Origin: DGNJ01 sp002388905
GTDB taxonomy: Bacteria; Pseudomonadota; Gammaproteobacteria; Pseudomonadales; Porticoccaceae
Reading direction: 5' to 3'
Assembly: GCA_036843405.1 (NCBI GenBank)
Contig: DAITSJ010000003.1
Span: 1 to 64,000, forward strand
Length of the DNA stretch: 64,000 bases
Numbering within the stretch: position 1 is the stretch's first letter; each line of letters opens with the position of its first letter. Positions 15,318 through 24,493 of the stretch are shown in pieces. The notes under the pieces are model-generated. The model was not told the DNA's origin and did not search any database. It saw only the letters and a list, made by a program, of their open reading frames with translations. A program made the translations under genes and the position numbers.

Positions 15318-16926
15318 CCACCACGTCCTGGGCCGCGAAATTGATGGGTACGAGGATGGTATCCATGGCCACCGGCGACACCTCGGGATAGTCGAGCGTA
15401 TAGTGCAGGCCGCGGCTTTCCTTGCGTTGCTGGGCCGAACGGATGATCAGTTCCGCCACCAGGGCCAGGTTGCGCAACTCCAGCAGGTCCCGGCTGATCT
15501 TGTAATTGCTGTAATACTCCTGGATTTCCCGCTGGAGCATCCGTATTCGGTGCTCCGCCCGCTCCAGCCGTTTCCGTGTTCGAACGATGCCCACGTAGTC
15601 CCACATGAAGCGGCGCAACTCGTCCCAGTTGTGGGAAATCACTACGTCCTCGTCGGAGTGGGTTACCCGTGATTCGTCCCATTCGCGCGCCGTTTCCGGC
15701 TCGGGGATTGTCCCAATTGTCTGGCGAATGTGTTCCGCGGCGGACCACGCGAACACCAGACATTCCAGCAGGGAATTGCTGGCCATGCGGTTGGCGCCGT
15801 GCAGGCCGGTGCAGGCCACCTCGCCGATGGCGTAGAGGTTCTTGAGGTCGGTGCGTCCCCGCAGGTCGGTGAGCAGGCCGCCACAAGTGTAGTGGGCGGC
15901 GGGCACCACGGGGACTTTCTGACGGGTGATATCGATGCCGTACTTCAGGCACTGGCTGCGTACGGTGGGGAAGTGCTCCTCGATAAAATCGGCGGATTTG
16001 TGGGTGATGTCCAGATAGACACAATCGCTGCCCAGGCGCTTCATTTCGTGGTCGATGGCCCGGGCCACGATGTCCCTGGGTGCCAGTTCAGCCTTGTCGT
16101 GGAAACGGTGCATGAAGCGTTCGCCATTGGGCAGGCGCAGGTAGGCACCTTCGCCGCGCAGGGCCTCCGTGAGCAGGAAGGACTTGGCTTCCGGGTGGAA
16201 CAGGCAGGTCGGATGGAACTGGTTGAACTCCATATTGGCCACCCGGCAGCCCTTGCGCCAGGCGGCGGCGATGCCGTCGCCGCTGGCGCCGTCGGGATTG
16301 CTGGTGTACAGGTAGACCTTGCTGGCTCCGCCGGTGGCAAGCACCACGGCTTTTGCCTGAAAGACCGCCACATGGTCGCTGGCCCGGTCCAGCACATAAG
16401 CACCGTTGCAGCGGATCTTGCGACTGCTGTTGTCGGACTGGGTAATGAGATCGACAATGATGTGATGTTCGAAGATGTCGATGTTGGGATGGCTCTGGAT
16501 CTGCTCGGTGAGGGTGCCCGATACAGCCCGGCCGGTGGCGTCGGCGGTATGCAGGATGCGGCGGTGGCTGTGACCGCCCTCACGGGTCAGGTGGTATTCG
16601 CCCGAGGCCGGATCCCGGGTAAAAGACATGCCTTTTTCAACCAGCCAGTGGATGACATCGGGACCGTTTTCCACGGTGAAGCGCACTGCCTCTTCGTGAC
16701 AGAGCCCTCCGCCGGCTACCAGGGTGTCCTGGATATGGGATTCGACGCTGTCCTCCCGGTCCAGTACCGCGGCGACACCACCCTGGGCGTGCCAGGTGGA
16801 GCCGGATTGCAGTGCCCCCTTGCTGAGCACGGCGACGCGATATTCGTCCGCCAGGCGCAGGGCCAGGCTCGCTCCCGCAGCACCGCTGCCGATGACCAGG
16901 ATGTCATGGTGAAAGCGTTTGTTCAT
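15304..16926 (-). CDS. nadB: L-aspartate oxidase
   Basis: FAD enzyme oxidising L-aspartate to iminoaspartate, the first step of de novo NAD synthesis. It has the dinucleotide motif VIGSGAAGASLALRLA near the N-terminus, HTADATGRAVSGTL, HYTCGGLLTD and a typical C-terminal helical domain. I start at the ATG at 16926 (MNKRFHHDILVIGSG), the family N-terminus; an in-frame start at 16962 would add 12 residues. It is divergent from rpoE, a conserved gammaproteobacterial arrangement. Confidence 0.95.
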   Translation of the reverse strand: MNKRFHHDILVIGSGAAGASLALRLADEYRVAVLSKGALQSGSTWHAQGGVAAVLDREDSVESHIQDTLVAGGGLCHEEAVRFTVENGPDVIHWLVEKGMSFTRDPASGEYHLTREGGHSHRRILHTADATGRAVSGTLTEQIQSHPNIDIFEHHIIVDLITQSDNSSRKIRCNGAYVLDRASDHVAVFQAKAVVLATGGASKVYLYTSNPDGASGDGIAAAWRKGCRVANMEFNQFHPTCLFHPEAKSFLLTEALRGEGAYLRLPNGERFMHRFHDKAELAPRDIVARAIDHEMKRLGSDCVYLDITHKSADFIEEHFPTVRSQCLKYGIDITRQKVPVVPAAHYTCGGLLTDLRGRTDLKNLYAIGEVACTGLHGANRMASNSLLECLVFAWSAAEHIRQTIGTIPEPETAREWDESRVTHSDEDVVISHNWDELRRFMWDYVGIVRTRKRLERAEHRIRMLQREIQEYYSNYKISRDLLELRNLALVAELIIRSAQQRKESRGLHYTLDYPEVSPVAMDTILVPINFAAQDVVVSRD

Positions 16927-17144
16927 GGAAGCCGGAACTCTCCCGTATCCGCGAGCGGGCATGATAGTATAGCGACTGGCAAAAACCCAGCGGACAGGTA
17001 TAGCCTTGTCCTATAAGCAAAAACCGAAGGCTGATCGGGCATTGGACCTGTGTCGGATCGAGGGGACCGACCGGCGCGTTGAGCGTGGGTGGCGAGGCAC
17101 CCGCTCATTGCCGCGTCGGTGGCTCAACCAAAAGGGGAAAGTGA

Positions 17145-17747
17145 ATGGACGCCGACAAGGCGCCGGATTCGGACAAGCAGCTGGTAAGCCGGGTTCAGAA
17201 AGGCGACAAGAAGGCCTTCGATCTGCTGGTGCTCAAATATCAGTACAAGGTTCACGCCATTGTCGGTCGTTATATCCACGACTTCGATGAGGTCAACGAT
17301 GTTGTTCAGGAAGCCTTCATCAAGGCTTATCGGGCCCTCAAGAATTTTCGCGGCGAAAGCCAGTTCTATACCTGGCTGTATCGCATCGCCGTCAATACCG
17401 CGAAGAATCACCTTGTGGCACGCAACCGCCGGCCGCCGGCCAGCGACGTGGAAGTGGAGGATGCCGAATTCTACACTGGCAGCGAACAGCTTAAGGATAT
17501 CGATACGCCCGAAAACCTGTTTTTCCGGGATGAACTGGAAAAGGCGGTGGATCAGGCCATCGAGCAGCTACCCGAGGACCTGCGCACCGCAGTGACCTTG
17601 CGGGAATTCGAGGGCCTGAGTTACGAGGATATCGCCGCGGTAATGGACTGTCCCGTGGGAACCGTGCGGTCGCGTATTTTCCGGGCCCGGGAAGCGATCG
17701 ATCAGTATATCGAGTCGCGCATGGGAGGGGGTGACGAAAACCAGTGA
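17145..17747 (+). CDS. rpoE: Extracytoplasmic-stress sigma factor RpoE (AlgU)
   Basis: ECF sigma factor for envelope stress and outer-membrane quality control. The 200 residues include region 2 (FDLLVLKYQYKVHAIVGRYIHDFDEVNDVVQEAFIKAYRAL...FYTWLYRIAVNTAKN) and region 4 helix-turn-helix (LREFEGLSYEDIAAVMDCPVGTVRSRIFRAR). AGGGG precedes the ATG. It heads rpoE-rseA-rseB-rseC-mucD, the full mucABCD-like set. It is normally held inactive by RseA and is expected to activate its own operon; I could not place a convincing sigma-E promoter. Confidence 0.96.
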   Translation: MDADKAPDSDKQLVSRVQKGDKKAFDLLVLKYQYKVHAIVGRYIHDFDEVNDVVQEAFIKAYRALKNFRGESQFYTWLYRIAVNTAKNHLVARNRRPPASDVEVEDAEFYTGSEQLKDIDTPENLFFRDELEKAVDQAIEQLPEDLRTAVTLREFEGLSYEDIAAVMDCPVGTVRSRIFRAREAIDQYIESRMGGGDENQ

Positions 17748-17899
17748 TTGTCGCGGTTTCGGAACCATTTTGGCTTTTGGCAGTCATACCCGATAGACTT
17801 GTGGGTACCTTGCCCGGCCGCGCAAGTGGTTCCAGTTGGTGAAGTTGCAGTTGGGAAAAGACAACAGGGCTATACGGCCACGATTTGAGGATCGATTCC

Positions 17900-18550
17900 A
17901 TGGGCGATAACCAAGAGTACAGGGACGAAGCGCTTTCCGCGTTGATGGATGGCGAAACGGATGAACTCGAACTGCGACGTACGCTCAAATCCCTCGCCGA
18001 GGATCCCGGTCAGCGCCGGAAATGGCAACGCTACCAGCTCGCGTCCGCGGCAATGCGGCGCGAACTTCCCCCGCAAATGGTGGATTTGTCATCCCGAATC
18101 AGTGAATCCCTGGCCCGGGAGCAGCCTCACCGGCCATCTATCAACCGTTTTCTCCAGCCTCTTGGCAAGGTGGCTATCGCCGCTTCCGTGGCCGCAATTG
18201 CCGTTCTGGGCGTGCAAAACTGGCAGCTTTCCGTCCCCGGCGGAGCCCCTGATACGGCTGTTGCAGAAAGTGCGACAGCGGGACAGGTGTCCGGCCCCCA
18301 GTTTCAGCTTCCGGCCGGCTATGACTACCCGCCCGTGGGCGGCCGCACCGTGAGTGCCGGATCGGCACCGCAGGTGAGCAACCGATCCGTGTATGTAGTG
18401 GGACCCACGGATGCCGAATTGCCCAGTAAGACCGAAATCGAGGGCTACCTTAACCGTATGATGCAATGGCACACGGAAAATGCCGCCGCTACCAAAAGCC
18501 AGGGCATGATGCCCTACGCGCGACTGCCCCAGGAGGTGGTCGAACCCTGA
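17900..18550 (+). CDS. rseA: Anti-sigma-E factor RseA (MucA type)
   Basis: Single-pass inner-membrane protein. Its cytosolic N-terminal domain (EALSALMDGETDELELRRTL) binds RpoE, and regulated proteolysis by DegS and RseP releases the sigma factor. One membrane segment lies at about 90-110 (VAIAASVAAIAVLGV), with a periplasmic tail that should bind RseB. I start at the ATG at 17900, with GAGG about 9 bp upstream; a TTG at 17885 is less likely. 152 bp separate it from rpoE, and rseB starts 1 bp after its stop. Confidence 0.93.
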   Translation: MGDNQEYRDEALSALMDGETDELELRRTLKSLAEDPGQRRKWQRYQLASAAMRRELPPQMVDLSSRISESLAREQPHRPSINRFLQPLGKVAIAASVAAIAVLGVQNWQLSVPGGAPDTAVAESATAGQVSGPQFQLPAGYDYPPVGGRTVSAGSAPQVSNRSVYVVGPTDAELPSKTEIEGYLNRMMQWHTENAAATKSQGMMPYARLPQEVVEP

Positions 18551-18551
18551 A

Positions 18552-19520
18552 ATGACTGAACGCTATATCCGGCGACACAGGCTGTTTTACCTGATTGCAG
18601 CGGCTCTTGTGCCGCTGCTTCTCGTTGTGGTGCCCGCCGGGGCGGAGGATGGCGCGCCCGTCCGCAAGTTGCTCGAGCGCATGACGGATGCCAGTCGCAA
18701 CCTGGATTACCGTGGCATTTTTACCTATGAACATGCGGGTATTCTCAAGTCCATCGAGGTATTCCATCTTGTCCGGGATGGGGTGGAATACGAGAAGCTC
18801 CTCTACCTGAACGGTCCCCGGCGCCAGATTCTGCGCCACGGCGAGGAAGTCGACTGCCCGAGGCCCGGACAGGTCCTGATGCACCAGCTCCCGTCGCCCG
18901 AGATGGCGGGGGAGCGGCGGGACCTGGCGCAATTTTACGACCTCCGCCGGCGCGGAGAGGGCCGTATTGCCGATCGGCGGGTCAACATTGTGCATCTTGT
19001 CCCCAGGGACGGTTTTCGCTACGGCCATGTCTTTTCCCTGGACCGGGAAACCGGCCTGTTGCTCCAGTCGCTATTGATTGGCGACAACAAGCGGGTACTG
19101 GAGCGGTTCCAGTTTGTCGATATCTCTCTTTCGGTCCCCGATGCCGACAGCCTGGTGGCTGAAGCCAGAGAACATCCTCCGGCAGAGGGCGTAAACTGCC
19201 AACCCGGGAAGGAGGTTCCCATGCCGGCCCGGTGGCACCTGGCATGGGTGCCGCCCGGCTTCTTCGCCGTGGACCACCGGCGTCACGGCAACGGTATCGA
19301 GTCGCTGCTTTATACCGATGGATTGGCGGTATTTTCCGTTTTTGTTGACCCGCGGGGCGGTTCCGATTTCCCGGAGATGCGCGCCCAGCGGGGGGCAACC
19401 ATCGCTCAAATCGCGAAGCAGACGGCAGCCGACAGGGAGTACGCTGTTTCCGTCGTCGGTGAAATACCGCCCACCACGGCCGATCGGGTTGCCAGTTTTG
19501 TCACTTTCAGGGGCCACTGA
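18552..19520 (+). CDS. rseB: Periplasmic regulator RseB (MucB)
   Basis: Binds the periplasmic part of RseA and protects it from DegS until lipoprotein or LPS-type signals are sensed. The 322-residue protein has a signal peptide (hydrophobic 11-29, cleavage near PAGA) followed by the LolA-like MucB N-terminal domain (RMTDASRNLDYRGIFTYEHAG) and a smaller C-terminal domain. It follows rseA directly and precedes rseC. Confidence 0.93.
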   Translation: MTERYIRRHRLFYLIAAALVPLLLVVVPAGAEDGAPVRKLLERMTDASRNLDYRGIFTYEHAGILKSIEVFHLVRDGVEYEKLLYLNGPRRQILRHGEEVDCPRPGQVLMHQLPSPEMAGERRDLAQFYDLRRRGEGRIADRRVNIVHLVPRDGFRYGHVFSLDRETGLLLQSLLIGDNKRVLERFQFVDISLSVPDADSLVAEAREHPPAEGVNCQPGKEVPMPARWHLAWVPPGFFAVDHRRHGNGIESLLYTDGLAVFSVFVDPRGGSDFPEMRAQRGATIAQIAKQTAADREYAVSVVGEIPPTTADRVASFVTFRGH

Positions 19521-19536
19521 GGGTTTCGTCGCCGCG

Positions 19537-20013
19537 ATGCTTGAAGAAACAGGAACCGTGGTGGCTATCGAGCCGGATGCTCTCTGGGTGGAGACGATTC
19601 AGCAATCCACCTGCGATTCCTGTGTCGCCCGGAAAGGCTGTGGTCAGCGGGTGTTGAGTAAACTTGTAGGCAGCCCATCGCGGATTCGGGTTCTCCTGGA
19701 CGGCCGATGCCCGGGCCGTTACTCGCTCAACCAGACAGTTAACATCGGCATCCCCGAGTCGGTGGTGGTATACGGGTCTCTCGGCGTTTACCTGTTGCCC
19801 CTGGTGGCCATGCTGGCTGCCACGGTTATGGCAGACATGGCTGGTGCCGGCGAGGGTGCGACGCTTTTCGCCGCCGCCATCGGATTGATATCGGGCGGTG
19901 GCCTGGTGCGCCTGATGAGTCGCCGCGCCAGGTGGAACCCCCGTTTTCATCCAGTCCTGCTCGACTCCGAGACCATTTCCATTGTGGAAGACAACCAGAG
20001 AGAGAGTTTTTAG
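19537..20013 (+). CDS. rseC: RseC/MucC-family inner-membrane protein
   Basis: 158 residues with an N-terminal cysteine cluster C26-x2-C29-x5-C35 (STCDSCVARKGCGQ) and two membrane helices (about 81-105 and 109-127). The family modulates sigma-E activity and has been linked to Rnf/SoxR reduction; the exact role is unsettled. The ATG at 19537 gives the family N-terminus MLEETGTVV. mucD starts 2 bp after its stop. Confidence 0.9.
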   Translation: MLEETGTVVAIEPDALWVETIQQSTCDSCVARKGCGQRVLSKLVGSPSRIRVLLDGRCPGRYSLNQTVNIGIPESVVVYGSLGVYLLPLVAMLAATVMADMAGAGEGATLFAAAIGLISGGGLVRLMSRRARWNPRFHPVLLDSETISIVEDNQRESF

Positions 20014-20015
20014 CC

Positions 20016-21389
20016 ATGACGAGATATCTGTCGTACTGTCTGTTTTTCCTGTTCTGCTTTTCCCAGTTGGCCCAGGCCCGCTTGCCCGATTTTGCCGACC
20101 TGATCGAGCACAACTCCCCGGCGGTGGTCAAGATCACTACCGTCCAGAAGGTGGGCGGCAGCAACATGAACCCGTTTCCGTATGGCGAGATTCCGGAAAT
20201 TTTCCGGGATTTCTTCGAGCGTCGGCAGATGCCCGAGCGGGAAGCCCGGGGCATGGGCTCGGGTTTTATTATCTCTAAGGACGGCTACCTGCTTACCAAT
20301 AACCATGTCATTGAGAATGCCGACGAGATAACCGTTCGCCTGATCGATCGGCGTGAATTCGCCGCGGAGGTGGTGGGCACCGATCCCCGCTCCGACCTCG
20401 CCCTGTTGAAGATCGATGCCGACGACCTGCCGGTGGTTCGGTTTGCCGACCCGGACAGCCTGCGCGTGGGCGAATGGGTGGTTGCCATCGGCTCGCCTTT
20501 CGGCCTGGACTACTCCGCCAGTGCAGGCATTGTCAGCGCCATAGGTCGCAGTATCCCCACGCCCCAGGGCGAGAATTACGTGCCCTTTATCCAGAGCGAT
20601 GTGGCCATCAATCCGGGTAATTCCGGAGGACCGCTTTTCAATATGGACGGCGAAGTGGTGGGTATCAATTCCCAGATCTATACCCGCTCCGGGGGCTCGA
20701 TTGGCCTGTCTTTTGCTATCCCCGTCAGTGTCGCCCTCGATGTGGTGGCCCAGTTGAAGGGCAAAGGTTACGTGGAGCGCGGCTGGCTGGGTGTCTATAT
20801 CCAGGATGTCAATCGGGATCTGGCCCTGTCCCTGGGTCTGGACAAGCCCCGGGGCGCCCTGGTCGCTCAGGTGATGCCCGACAGTCCCGCCGAAGACTCG
20901 GGTCTCGAGGCCGGCGACGTGATCGTCGAGTTTAACGATGTGGATATCGTCGAATCCGGGGACCTGCCGCACCAGGTGGGGCTTATGGCGCCGGGGGAGC
21001 AGGCAGAAGCGGTGGTGATCCGTGAGGGTCGCAAACGGACCCTGGACGTTGAAGTGGGCGCCCTGCCCAGGGACAAGCAGGCCGCCGCCGACCAGGGCCA
21101 GCAACCCACCGGCGATATCCTGGGCCTGGACGTCGAGGAACTGGACGACGATACTCGCGCCAGCCTGCGTATTCCCGGCGGGGTCGTGGTTTCCGAGGTT
21201 TATCCGGGAACCGCCGCGGTCCGGGCGGGACTGCAGCCCGGGGATGTGATCGTGCAACTGGGTAACCAGCGAATTGGCGATCTTCGTGATTACCGCGCGG
21301 TCCTCGACAAGCTGCCCCGGGAGGTGCCGGTATTGATACGGTTCCTGCGCAACGGCCAGTTTATCTTCCGCACCATCGAGCTCAGATAG
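20016..21389 (+). CDS. mucD: Periplasmic serine protease/chaperone DegP (MucD)
   Basis: HtrA-family protease that degrades misfolded envelope proteins; last gene of the sigma-E operon. The 457-residue protein has a signal peptide (about 1-21), a trypsin-like domain with H97 (TNNHVI), D127 (SDLALL) and S203 (GNSGGPLF), and two PDZ domains (about 255-350 and 368-455). GAGAGAG lies upstream of the ATG at 20016. The position after rseC matches mucD of Pseudomonas. Confidence 0.96.
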   Translation: MTRYLSYCLFFLFCFSQLAQARLPDFADLIEHNSPAVVKITTVQKVGGSNMNPFPYGEIPEIFRDFFERRQMPEREARGMGSGFIISKDGYLLTNNHVIENADEITVRLIDRREFAAEVVGTDPRSDLALLKIDADDLPVVRFADPDSLRVGEWVVAIGSPFGLDYSASAGIVSAIGRSIPTPQGENYVPFIQSDVAINPGNSGGPLFNMDGEVVGINSQIYTRSGGSIGLSFAIPVSVALDVVAQLKGKGYVERGWLGVYIQDVNRDLALSLGLDKPRGALVAQVMPDSPAEDSGLEAGDVIVEFNDVDIVESGDLPHQVGLMAPGEQAEAVVIREGRKRTLDVEVGALPRDKQAAADQGQQPTGDILGLDVEELDDDTRASLRIPGGVVVSEVYPGTAAVRAGLQPGDVIVQLGNQRIGDLRDYRAVLDKLPREVPVLIRFLRNGQFIFRTIELR

Positions 21390-21398
21390 CCAGTGGCC

Positions 21399-21428
21399 GG
21401 AACGGGGCGGCGAGGCGCCCCGTTCCGT
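21399..21428 (+). terminator. Likely terminator of the rpoE-mucD operon
   Basis: A perfect 12-bp stem, CGGAACGGGGCG (21399-21410) with CGCCCCGTTCCG (21417-21428), and a 6-nt loop starts 9 bp after the mucD stop. It is followed by TTTCC, a short U-tract. Confidence 0.65.
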
Positions 21429-21536
21429 TTCCGGCCCGGTTGGCCATAACCTTTGCTGTCCATGGCTTCCGGAACGCAAATCCGCTAGACTTCGCCCCGC
21501 CAGAAATCCAGTCATCCCGGGGAAACGCCACACGCC

Positions 21537-23336
21537 GTGTCAGACCTTAAGCACATCCGCAATTTTTCCATTATCGCCCACATCGATCATGGCAAATCCA
21601 CTATCGCCGACCGTTTTATCCAAATCTGTGGTGGCCTGAGCGACCGGGAAATGGCCGAGCAGGTTCTCGATTCCATGGATCTGGAACGGGAGCGGGGCAT
21701 TACCATCAAGGCGCAGAGCGTGACGCTGGAATACAAGGCCAGCGACGGCCAGGTGTACCAGCTCAACTTCATCGATACCCCGGGGCATGTGGATTTCTCC
21801 TACGAGGTTTCCCGTTCCCTGGCGGCGTGCGAGGGCGCTCTCCTGGTGGTGGATGCAGGTCAGGGAGTGGAGGCACAATCCGTGGCCAACTGTTACACCG
21901 CCATTGCCCAGGGCCTGGAAGTGATCCCGGTACTTAACAAAATGGACCTGCCCCAGGCCGAGCCCGAGCGGGTCAAGGCGGAAATCGAGGACATCATCGG
22001 ACTCGAAGCGGATGATGCCGTTCATTGCAGCGCCAAGAACGGCGAGGGCATGGAGGAAATCCTCGAACAGCTGGTGGCGAAGGTGCCCCCGCCCATAGGT
22101 GATGTGAATGCTCCCCTCCAGGCCCTCATTATTGACTCGTGGTTCGATAATTACCTGGGCGTGGTTTCCCTGGTCCGGGTCAAGGAGGGGACGCTCAAGG
22201 TCAAGGACAAGATCATCAGCAAAAATATCGGAAAAGCCCAGGTGGTCGACAAGCTGGGCGTGTTTTCCCCCAAGCCGGTGGATACCGGTATTCTCCGGGC
22301 CGGGGAGGTGGGCTTCGTGGTGGCCGGTATCAAGGATATTCACGGCGCGCCCGTGGGGGACACGTTTACCCACGCCTCGACACCCGATGTGCCCGCGCTG
22401 CCCGGTTTCCAGAAGGTCAAACCCCAGGTTTACGCCGGGATGTTTCCGGTCAGCGCCGACGACTTCGAGGATTTTCGCGACGCGCTGGCCAAGTTGACGC
22501 TCAACGATGCCTCGCTTTTCTACGAGCCGGAAAGTTCCGATGCGCTGGGCTTTGGCTTCCGATGCGGCTTCCTGGGCATGCTGCACATGGAAATCATCCA
22601 GGAGAGGCTGGAGCGGGAGTACGATCTCGATCTGATCACCACGGCACCCACCGTGGTTTACGAGGTGCTGAAGACCGACGGCGAGACCATCTACGTGTCC
22701 AACCCCTCGAGCCTGCCGGAAAACGTCAATATCGAGGAGATGCGTGAGCCCGTCTGCGAAGCCAATATCCTCGTGCCCAGGGATTATGTGGGCAATGTCA
22801 TCACCTTGTGTGCCGAGAAGCGTGGCCACCAGAAGGATATGCAGTTTGTTGGTGGCCAGGTTTCCCTGGTCTACCAGATGCCCATGAGTGAAGTGGTGAT
22901 GGACTTTTTCGATCGCCTGAAATCCGTTAGCCGCGGCTTTGCGAGCCTGGACTACAGTTTCGTGCGCTTTCAGGCGGCCCCGCTTGTGCGGCTGGACGTT
23001 TTGATCAATGGTGATAAAGTGGACGCGCTGGCGCTGATCGTTCACCGGGACCTGGCCCAGAGCAAGGGACGCGTCCTCGCAGACAAGATGAAAGAACTCA
23101 TTCCCCGGCAAATGTTCGATGTCGCCATACAGGCGGCCATCGGTGGTCATGTGGTGGCGAGAAGCACGGTCAAGGCGCTGCGCAAAAATGTCACGGCCAA
23201 GTGCTACGGCGGCGACGTATCGCGAAAGAAGAAATTGCTGGAAAAGCAAAAGGCCGGCAAAAAAAGGATGAAACAGGTGGGAAACGTGGAAATTCCACAG
23301 GAAGCGTTTCTCGCTGTGCTGAAAATGGATAACTAG
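21537..23336 (+). CDS. lepA: Elongation factor 4 (LepA), ribosomal back-translocase
   Basis: Translational GTPase of 599 residues that acts on stalled ribosomes and in 30S assembly. G-domain motifs AHIDHGKST, RGITIKAQSV, DTPGHVDF and NKMD are visible. EF-G-like domains and the LepA-specific C-terminal domain follow (SRKKKLLEKQKAGKKRMK). The start is GTG at 21537. It forms the conserved lepA-lepB pair, 15 bp apart. Confidence 0.97.
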   Translation: MSDLKHIRNFSIIAHIDHGKSTIADRFIQICGGLSDREMAEQVLDSMDLERERGITIKAQSVTLEYKASDGQVYQLNFIDTPGHVDFSYEVSRSLAACEGALLVVDAGQGVEAQSVANCYTAIAQGLEVIPVLNKMDLPQAEPERVKAEIEDIIGLEADDAVHCSAKNGEGMEEILEQLVAKVPPPIGDVNAPLQALIIDSWFDNYLGVVSLVRVKEGTLKVKDKIISKNIGKAQVVDKLGVFSPKPVDTGILRAGEVGFVVAGIKDIHGAPVGDTFTHASTPDVPALPGFQKVKPQVYAGMFPVSADDFEDFRDALAKLTLNDASLFYEPESSDALGFGFRCGFLGMLHMEIIQERLEREYDLDLITTAPTVVYEVLKTDGETIYVSNPSSLPENVNIEEMREPVCEANILVPRDYVGNVITLCAEKRGHQKDMQFVGGQVSLVYQMPMSEVVMDFFDRLKSVSRGFASLDYSFVRFQAAPLVRLDVLINGDKVDALALIVHRDLAQSKGRVLADKMKELIPRQMFDVAIQAAIGGHVVARSTVKALRKNVTAKCYGGDVSRKKKLLEKQKAGKKRMKQVGNVEIPQEAFLAVLKMDN

Positions 23337-23351
23337 ACCGGATGCGTATTG

Positions 23352-24104
23352 ATGGATATTAATTTCCCCCTGATCCTGGTGATCCTGACGTTTGTCTCCG
23401 GGGTCATGTGGGTTCTCGAAAAACTGGTTTTGCGCAAGCGTCGGGGCGAGCGGCCGCCCCCGTTCTATGTGGAGTACACGGCACCCTTTTTCCCGGTGTT
23501 GCTCGTGGTGCTTGTTCTCCGCTCCTTTATTGTGGAGCCGTTCCAGATTCCCTCCGGTTCCATGGTGCCCACGCTCAAGACCGGTGACTTTATCCTGGTC
23601 AACAAGTTCGCCTACGGCCTGCGGCTGCCGGTGACACGCACCAAGATCATGGATCTGGGCGAGCCCGAGCGGGGCGACGTGATGGTGTTTTTCCCACCCA
23701 ATGACGATCGATACTTCATTAAGCGCGTGATCGGCCTGCCCGGCGACCATATTGTCCTGCGCGACAACCAGCTCTACATTAACGGGAAGCCGGTTCCCAC
23801 GTCGCCGGCGGATAATTCGCAGGCGGCCGAATACGGTTTCCGGATTCTCGAGGAAAACCTGGCGGGCACGGAGCATCTTATCCGTGTCCACCGGTTTGCC
23901 AGCCGACTGGGCAAGCACTACTCAACAGTGGTACCGGAAGGCCACTATTTCATGATGGGCGATAATAGGGATAATAGCCGAGACAGCCGCGTCTGGGGCC
24001 CCGTCCCCGAAGACAGGATTGTCGGCAGAGCTTTCGCCGTCTGGATGCACTGGGATGATTTTTTGAGCTTGCCCAGTTTCAGCCGGGTCGGCGAAATCCG
24101 CTAG
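23352..24104 (+). CDS. lepB: Signal peptidase I
   Basis: Inner-membrane serine-lysine protease that removes signal peptides from exported proteins. The 250-residue protein has two N-terminal membrane helices (about 5-22 and 45-60), the nucleophile S70 (QIPSGSMVPTL), the general base K124 (YFIKRVIGLPGD) and box E GDNRDNSRDSR. The ATG at 23352 is preferred over the TTG just before it. It is followed by the DUF4845 gene and rnc. Confidence 0.96.
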   Translation: MDINFPLILVILTFVSGVMWVLEKLVLRKRRGERPPPFYVEYTAPFFPVLLVVLVLRSFIVEPFQIPSGSMVPTLKTGDFILVNKFAYGLRLPVTRTKIMDLGEPERGDVMVFFPPNDDRYFIKRVIGLPGDHIVLRDNQLYINGKPVPTSPADNSQAAEYGFRILEENLAGTEHLIRVHRFASRLGKHYSTVVPEGHYFMMGDNRDNSRDSRVWGPVPEDRIVGRAFAVWMHWDDFLSLPSFSRVGEIR

Positions 24105-24124
24105 TGCTCACACCGGAGACGACC

Positions 24125-24493
24125 ATGAAAAAACATTCACAGCGCGGTATTTCCTCCCTGGGGTTGCTGGCCATCCTGGCGATCGGGGGATTTGTGCTTT
24201 TGGCGGCATTCCGTCTGGGACCCCTATACATCGATAATTACTTTGTCAGCAGCGCCCTGGATTCTCTCGCGGACGAAAAAGTCCACGAAATGAGCGATGG
24301 CCAGATTCGCCGCAAGCTGGCCAACTATTTCGTGGTTAATAACGTCCGCGATATTGATATGCGAGATATTGGAATCGAGCGGGAACGGACCCATACGCTG
24401 GTCAAGGTGGATTACGAAAAACGGGTCGATTTCCTTGCCAATATCGATGTCGTGGTTGAGTTTAAGAACCACTTCAACTCCTCCCAGTATTGA
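24125..24493 (+). CDS. DUF4845 single-pass membrane protein
   Basis: 122 residues with one hydrophobic segment near the N-terminus (SLGLLAILAIGGFVLLAAF) and a small soluble domain with DIGIERERTHTLVKVDYEKRVDFLANIDVVVEFKN. Genes of this family sit between lepB and rnc in many beta- and gammaproteobacteria; function unknown. The N-terminus resembles a pilin-like signal anchor. The ATG at 24125 has GGAG upstream. The stop overlaps the rnc start. Confidence 0.85.
   Translation: MKKHSQRGISSLGLLAILAIGGFVLLAAFRLGPLYIDNYFVSSALDSLADEKVHEMSDGQIRRKLANYFVVNNVRDIDMRDIGIERERTHTLVKVDYEKRVDFLANIDVVVEFKNHFNSSQY

Noticed and set aside
15730..17016. 428-codon plus-strand frame opposite nadB
   Set aside because: Mirror image of the well-supported nadB gene, with no recognisable motifs.
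16927..17144. Sigma-E autoregulatory promoter in front of rpoE
   Set aside because: GGAACT occurs at 16933-16938, but no TCTGA/TCAAA-type -10 lies 15-18 bp downstream.
21540..23918. A 792-codon open frame on the minus strand opposite lepA and lepB
   Set aside because: It is the GC-rich complement of two clear housekeeping genes, has no recognisable domain and no ribosome-binding site. Similar long antisense frames lie opposite mucD (20010-21533), rlmL (56932-59154) and thrC (3608-4957).
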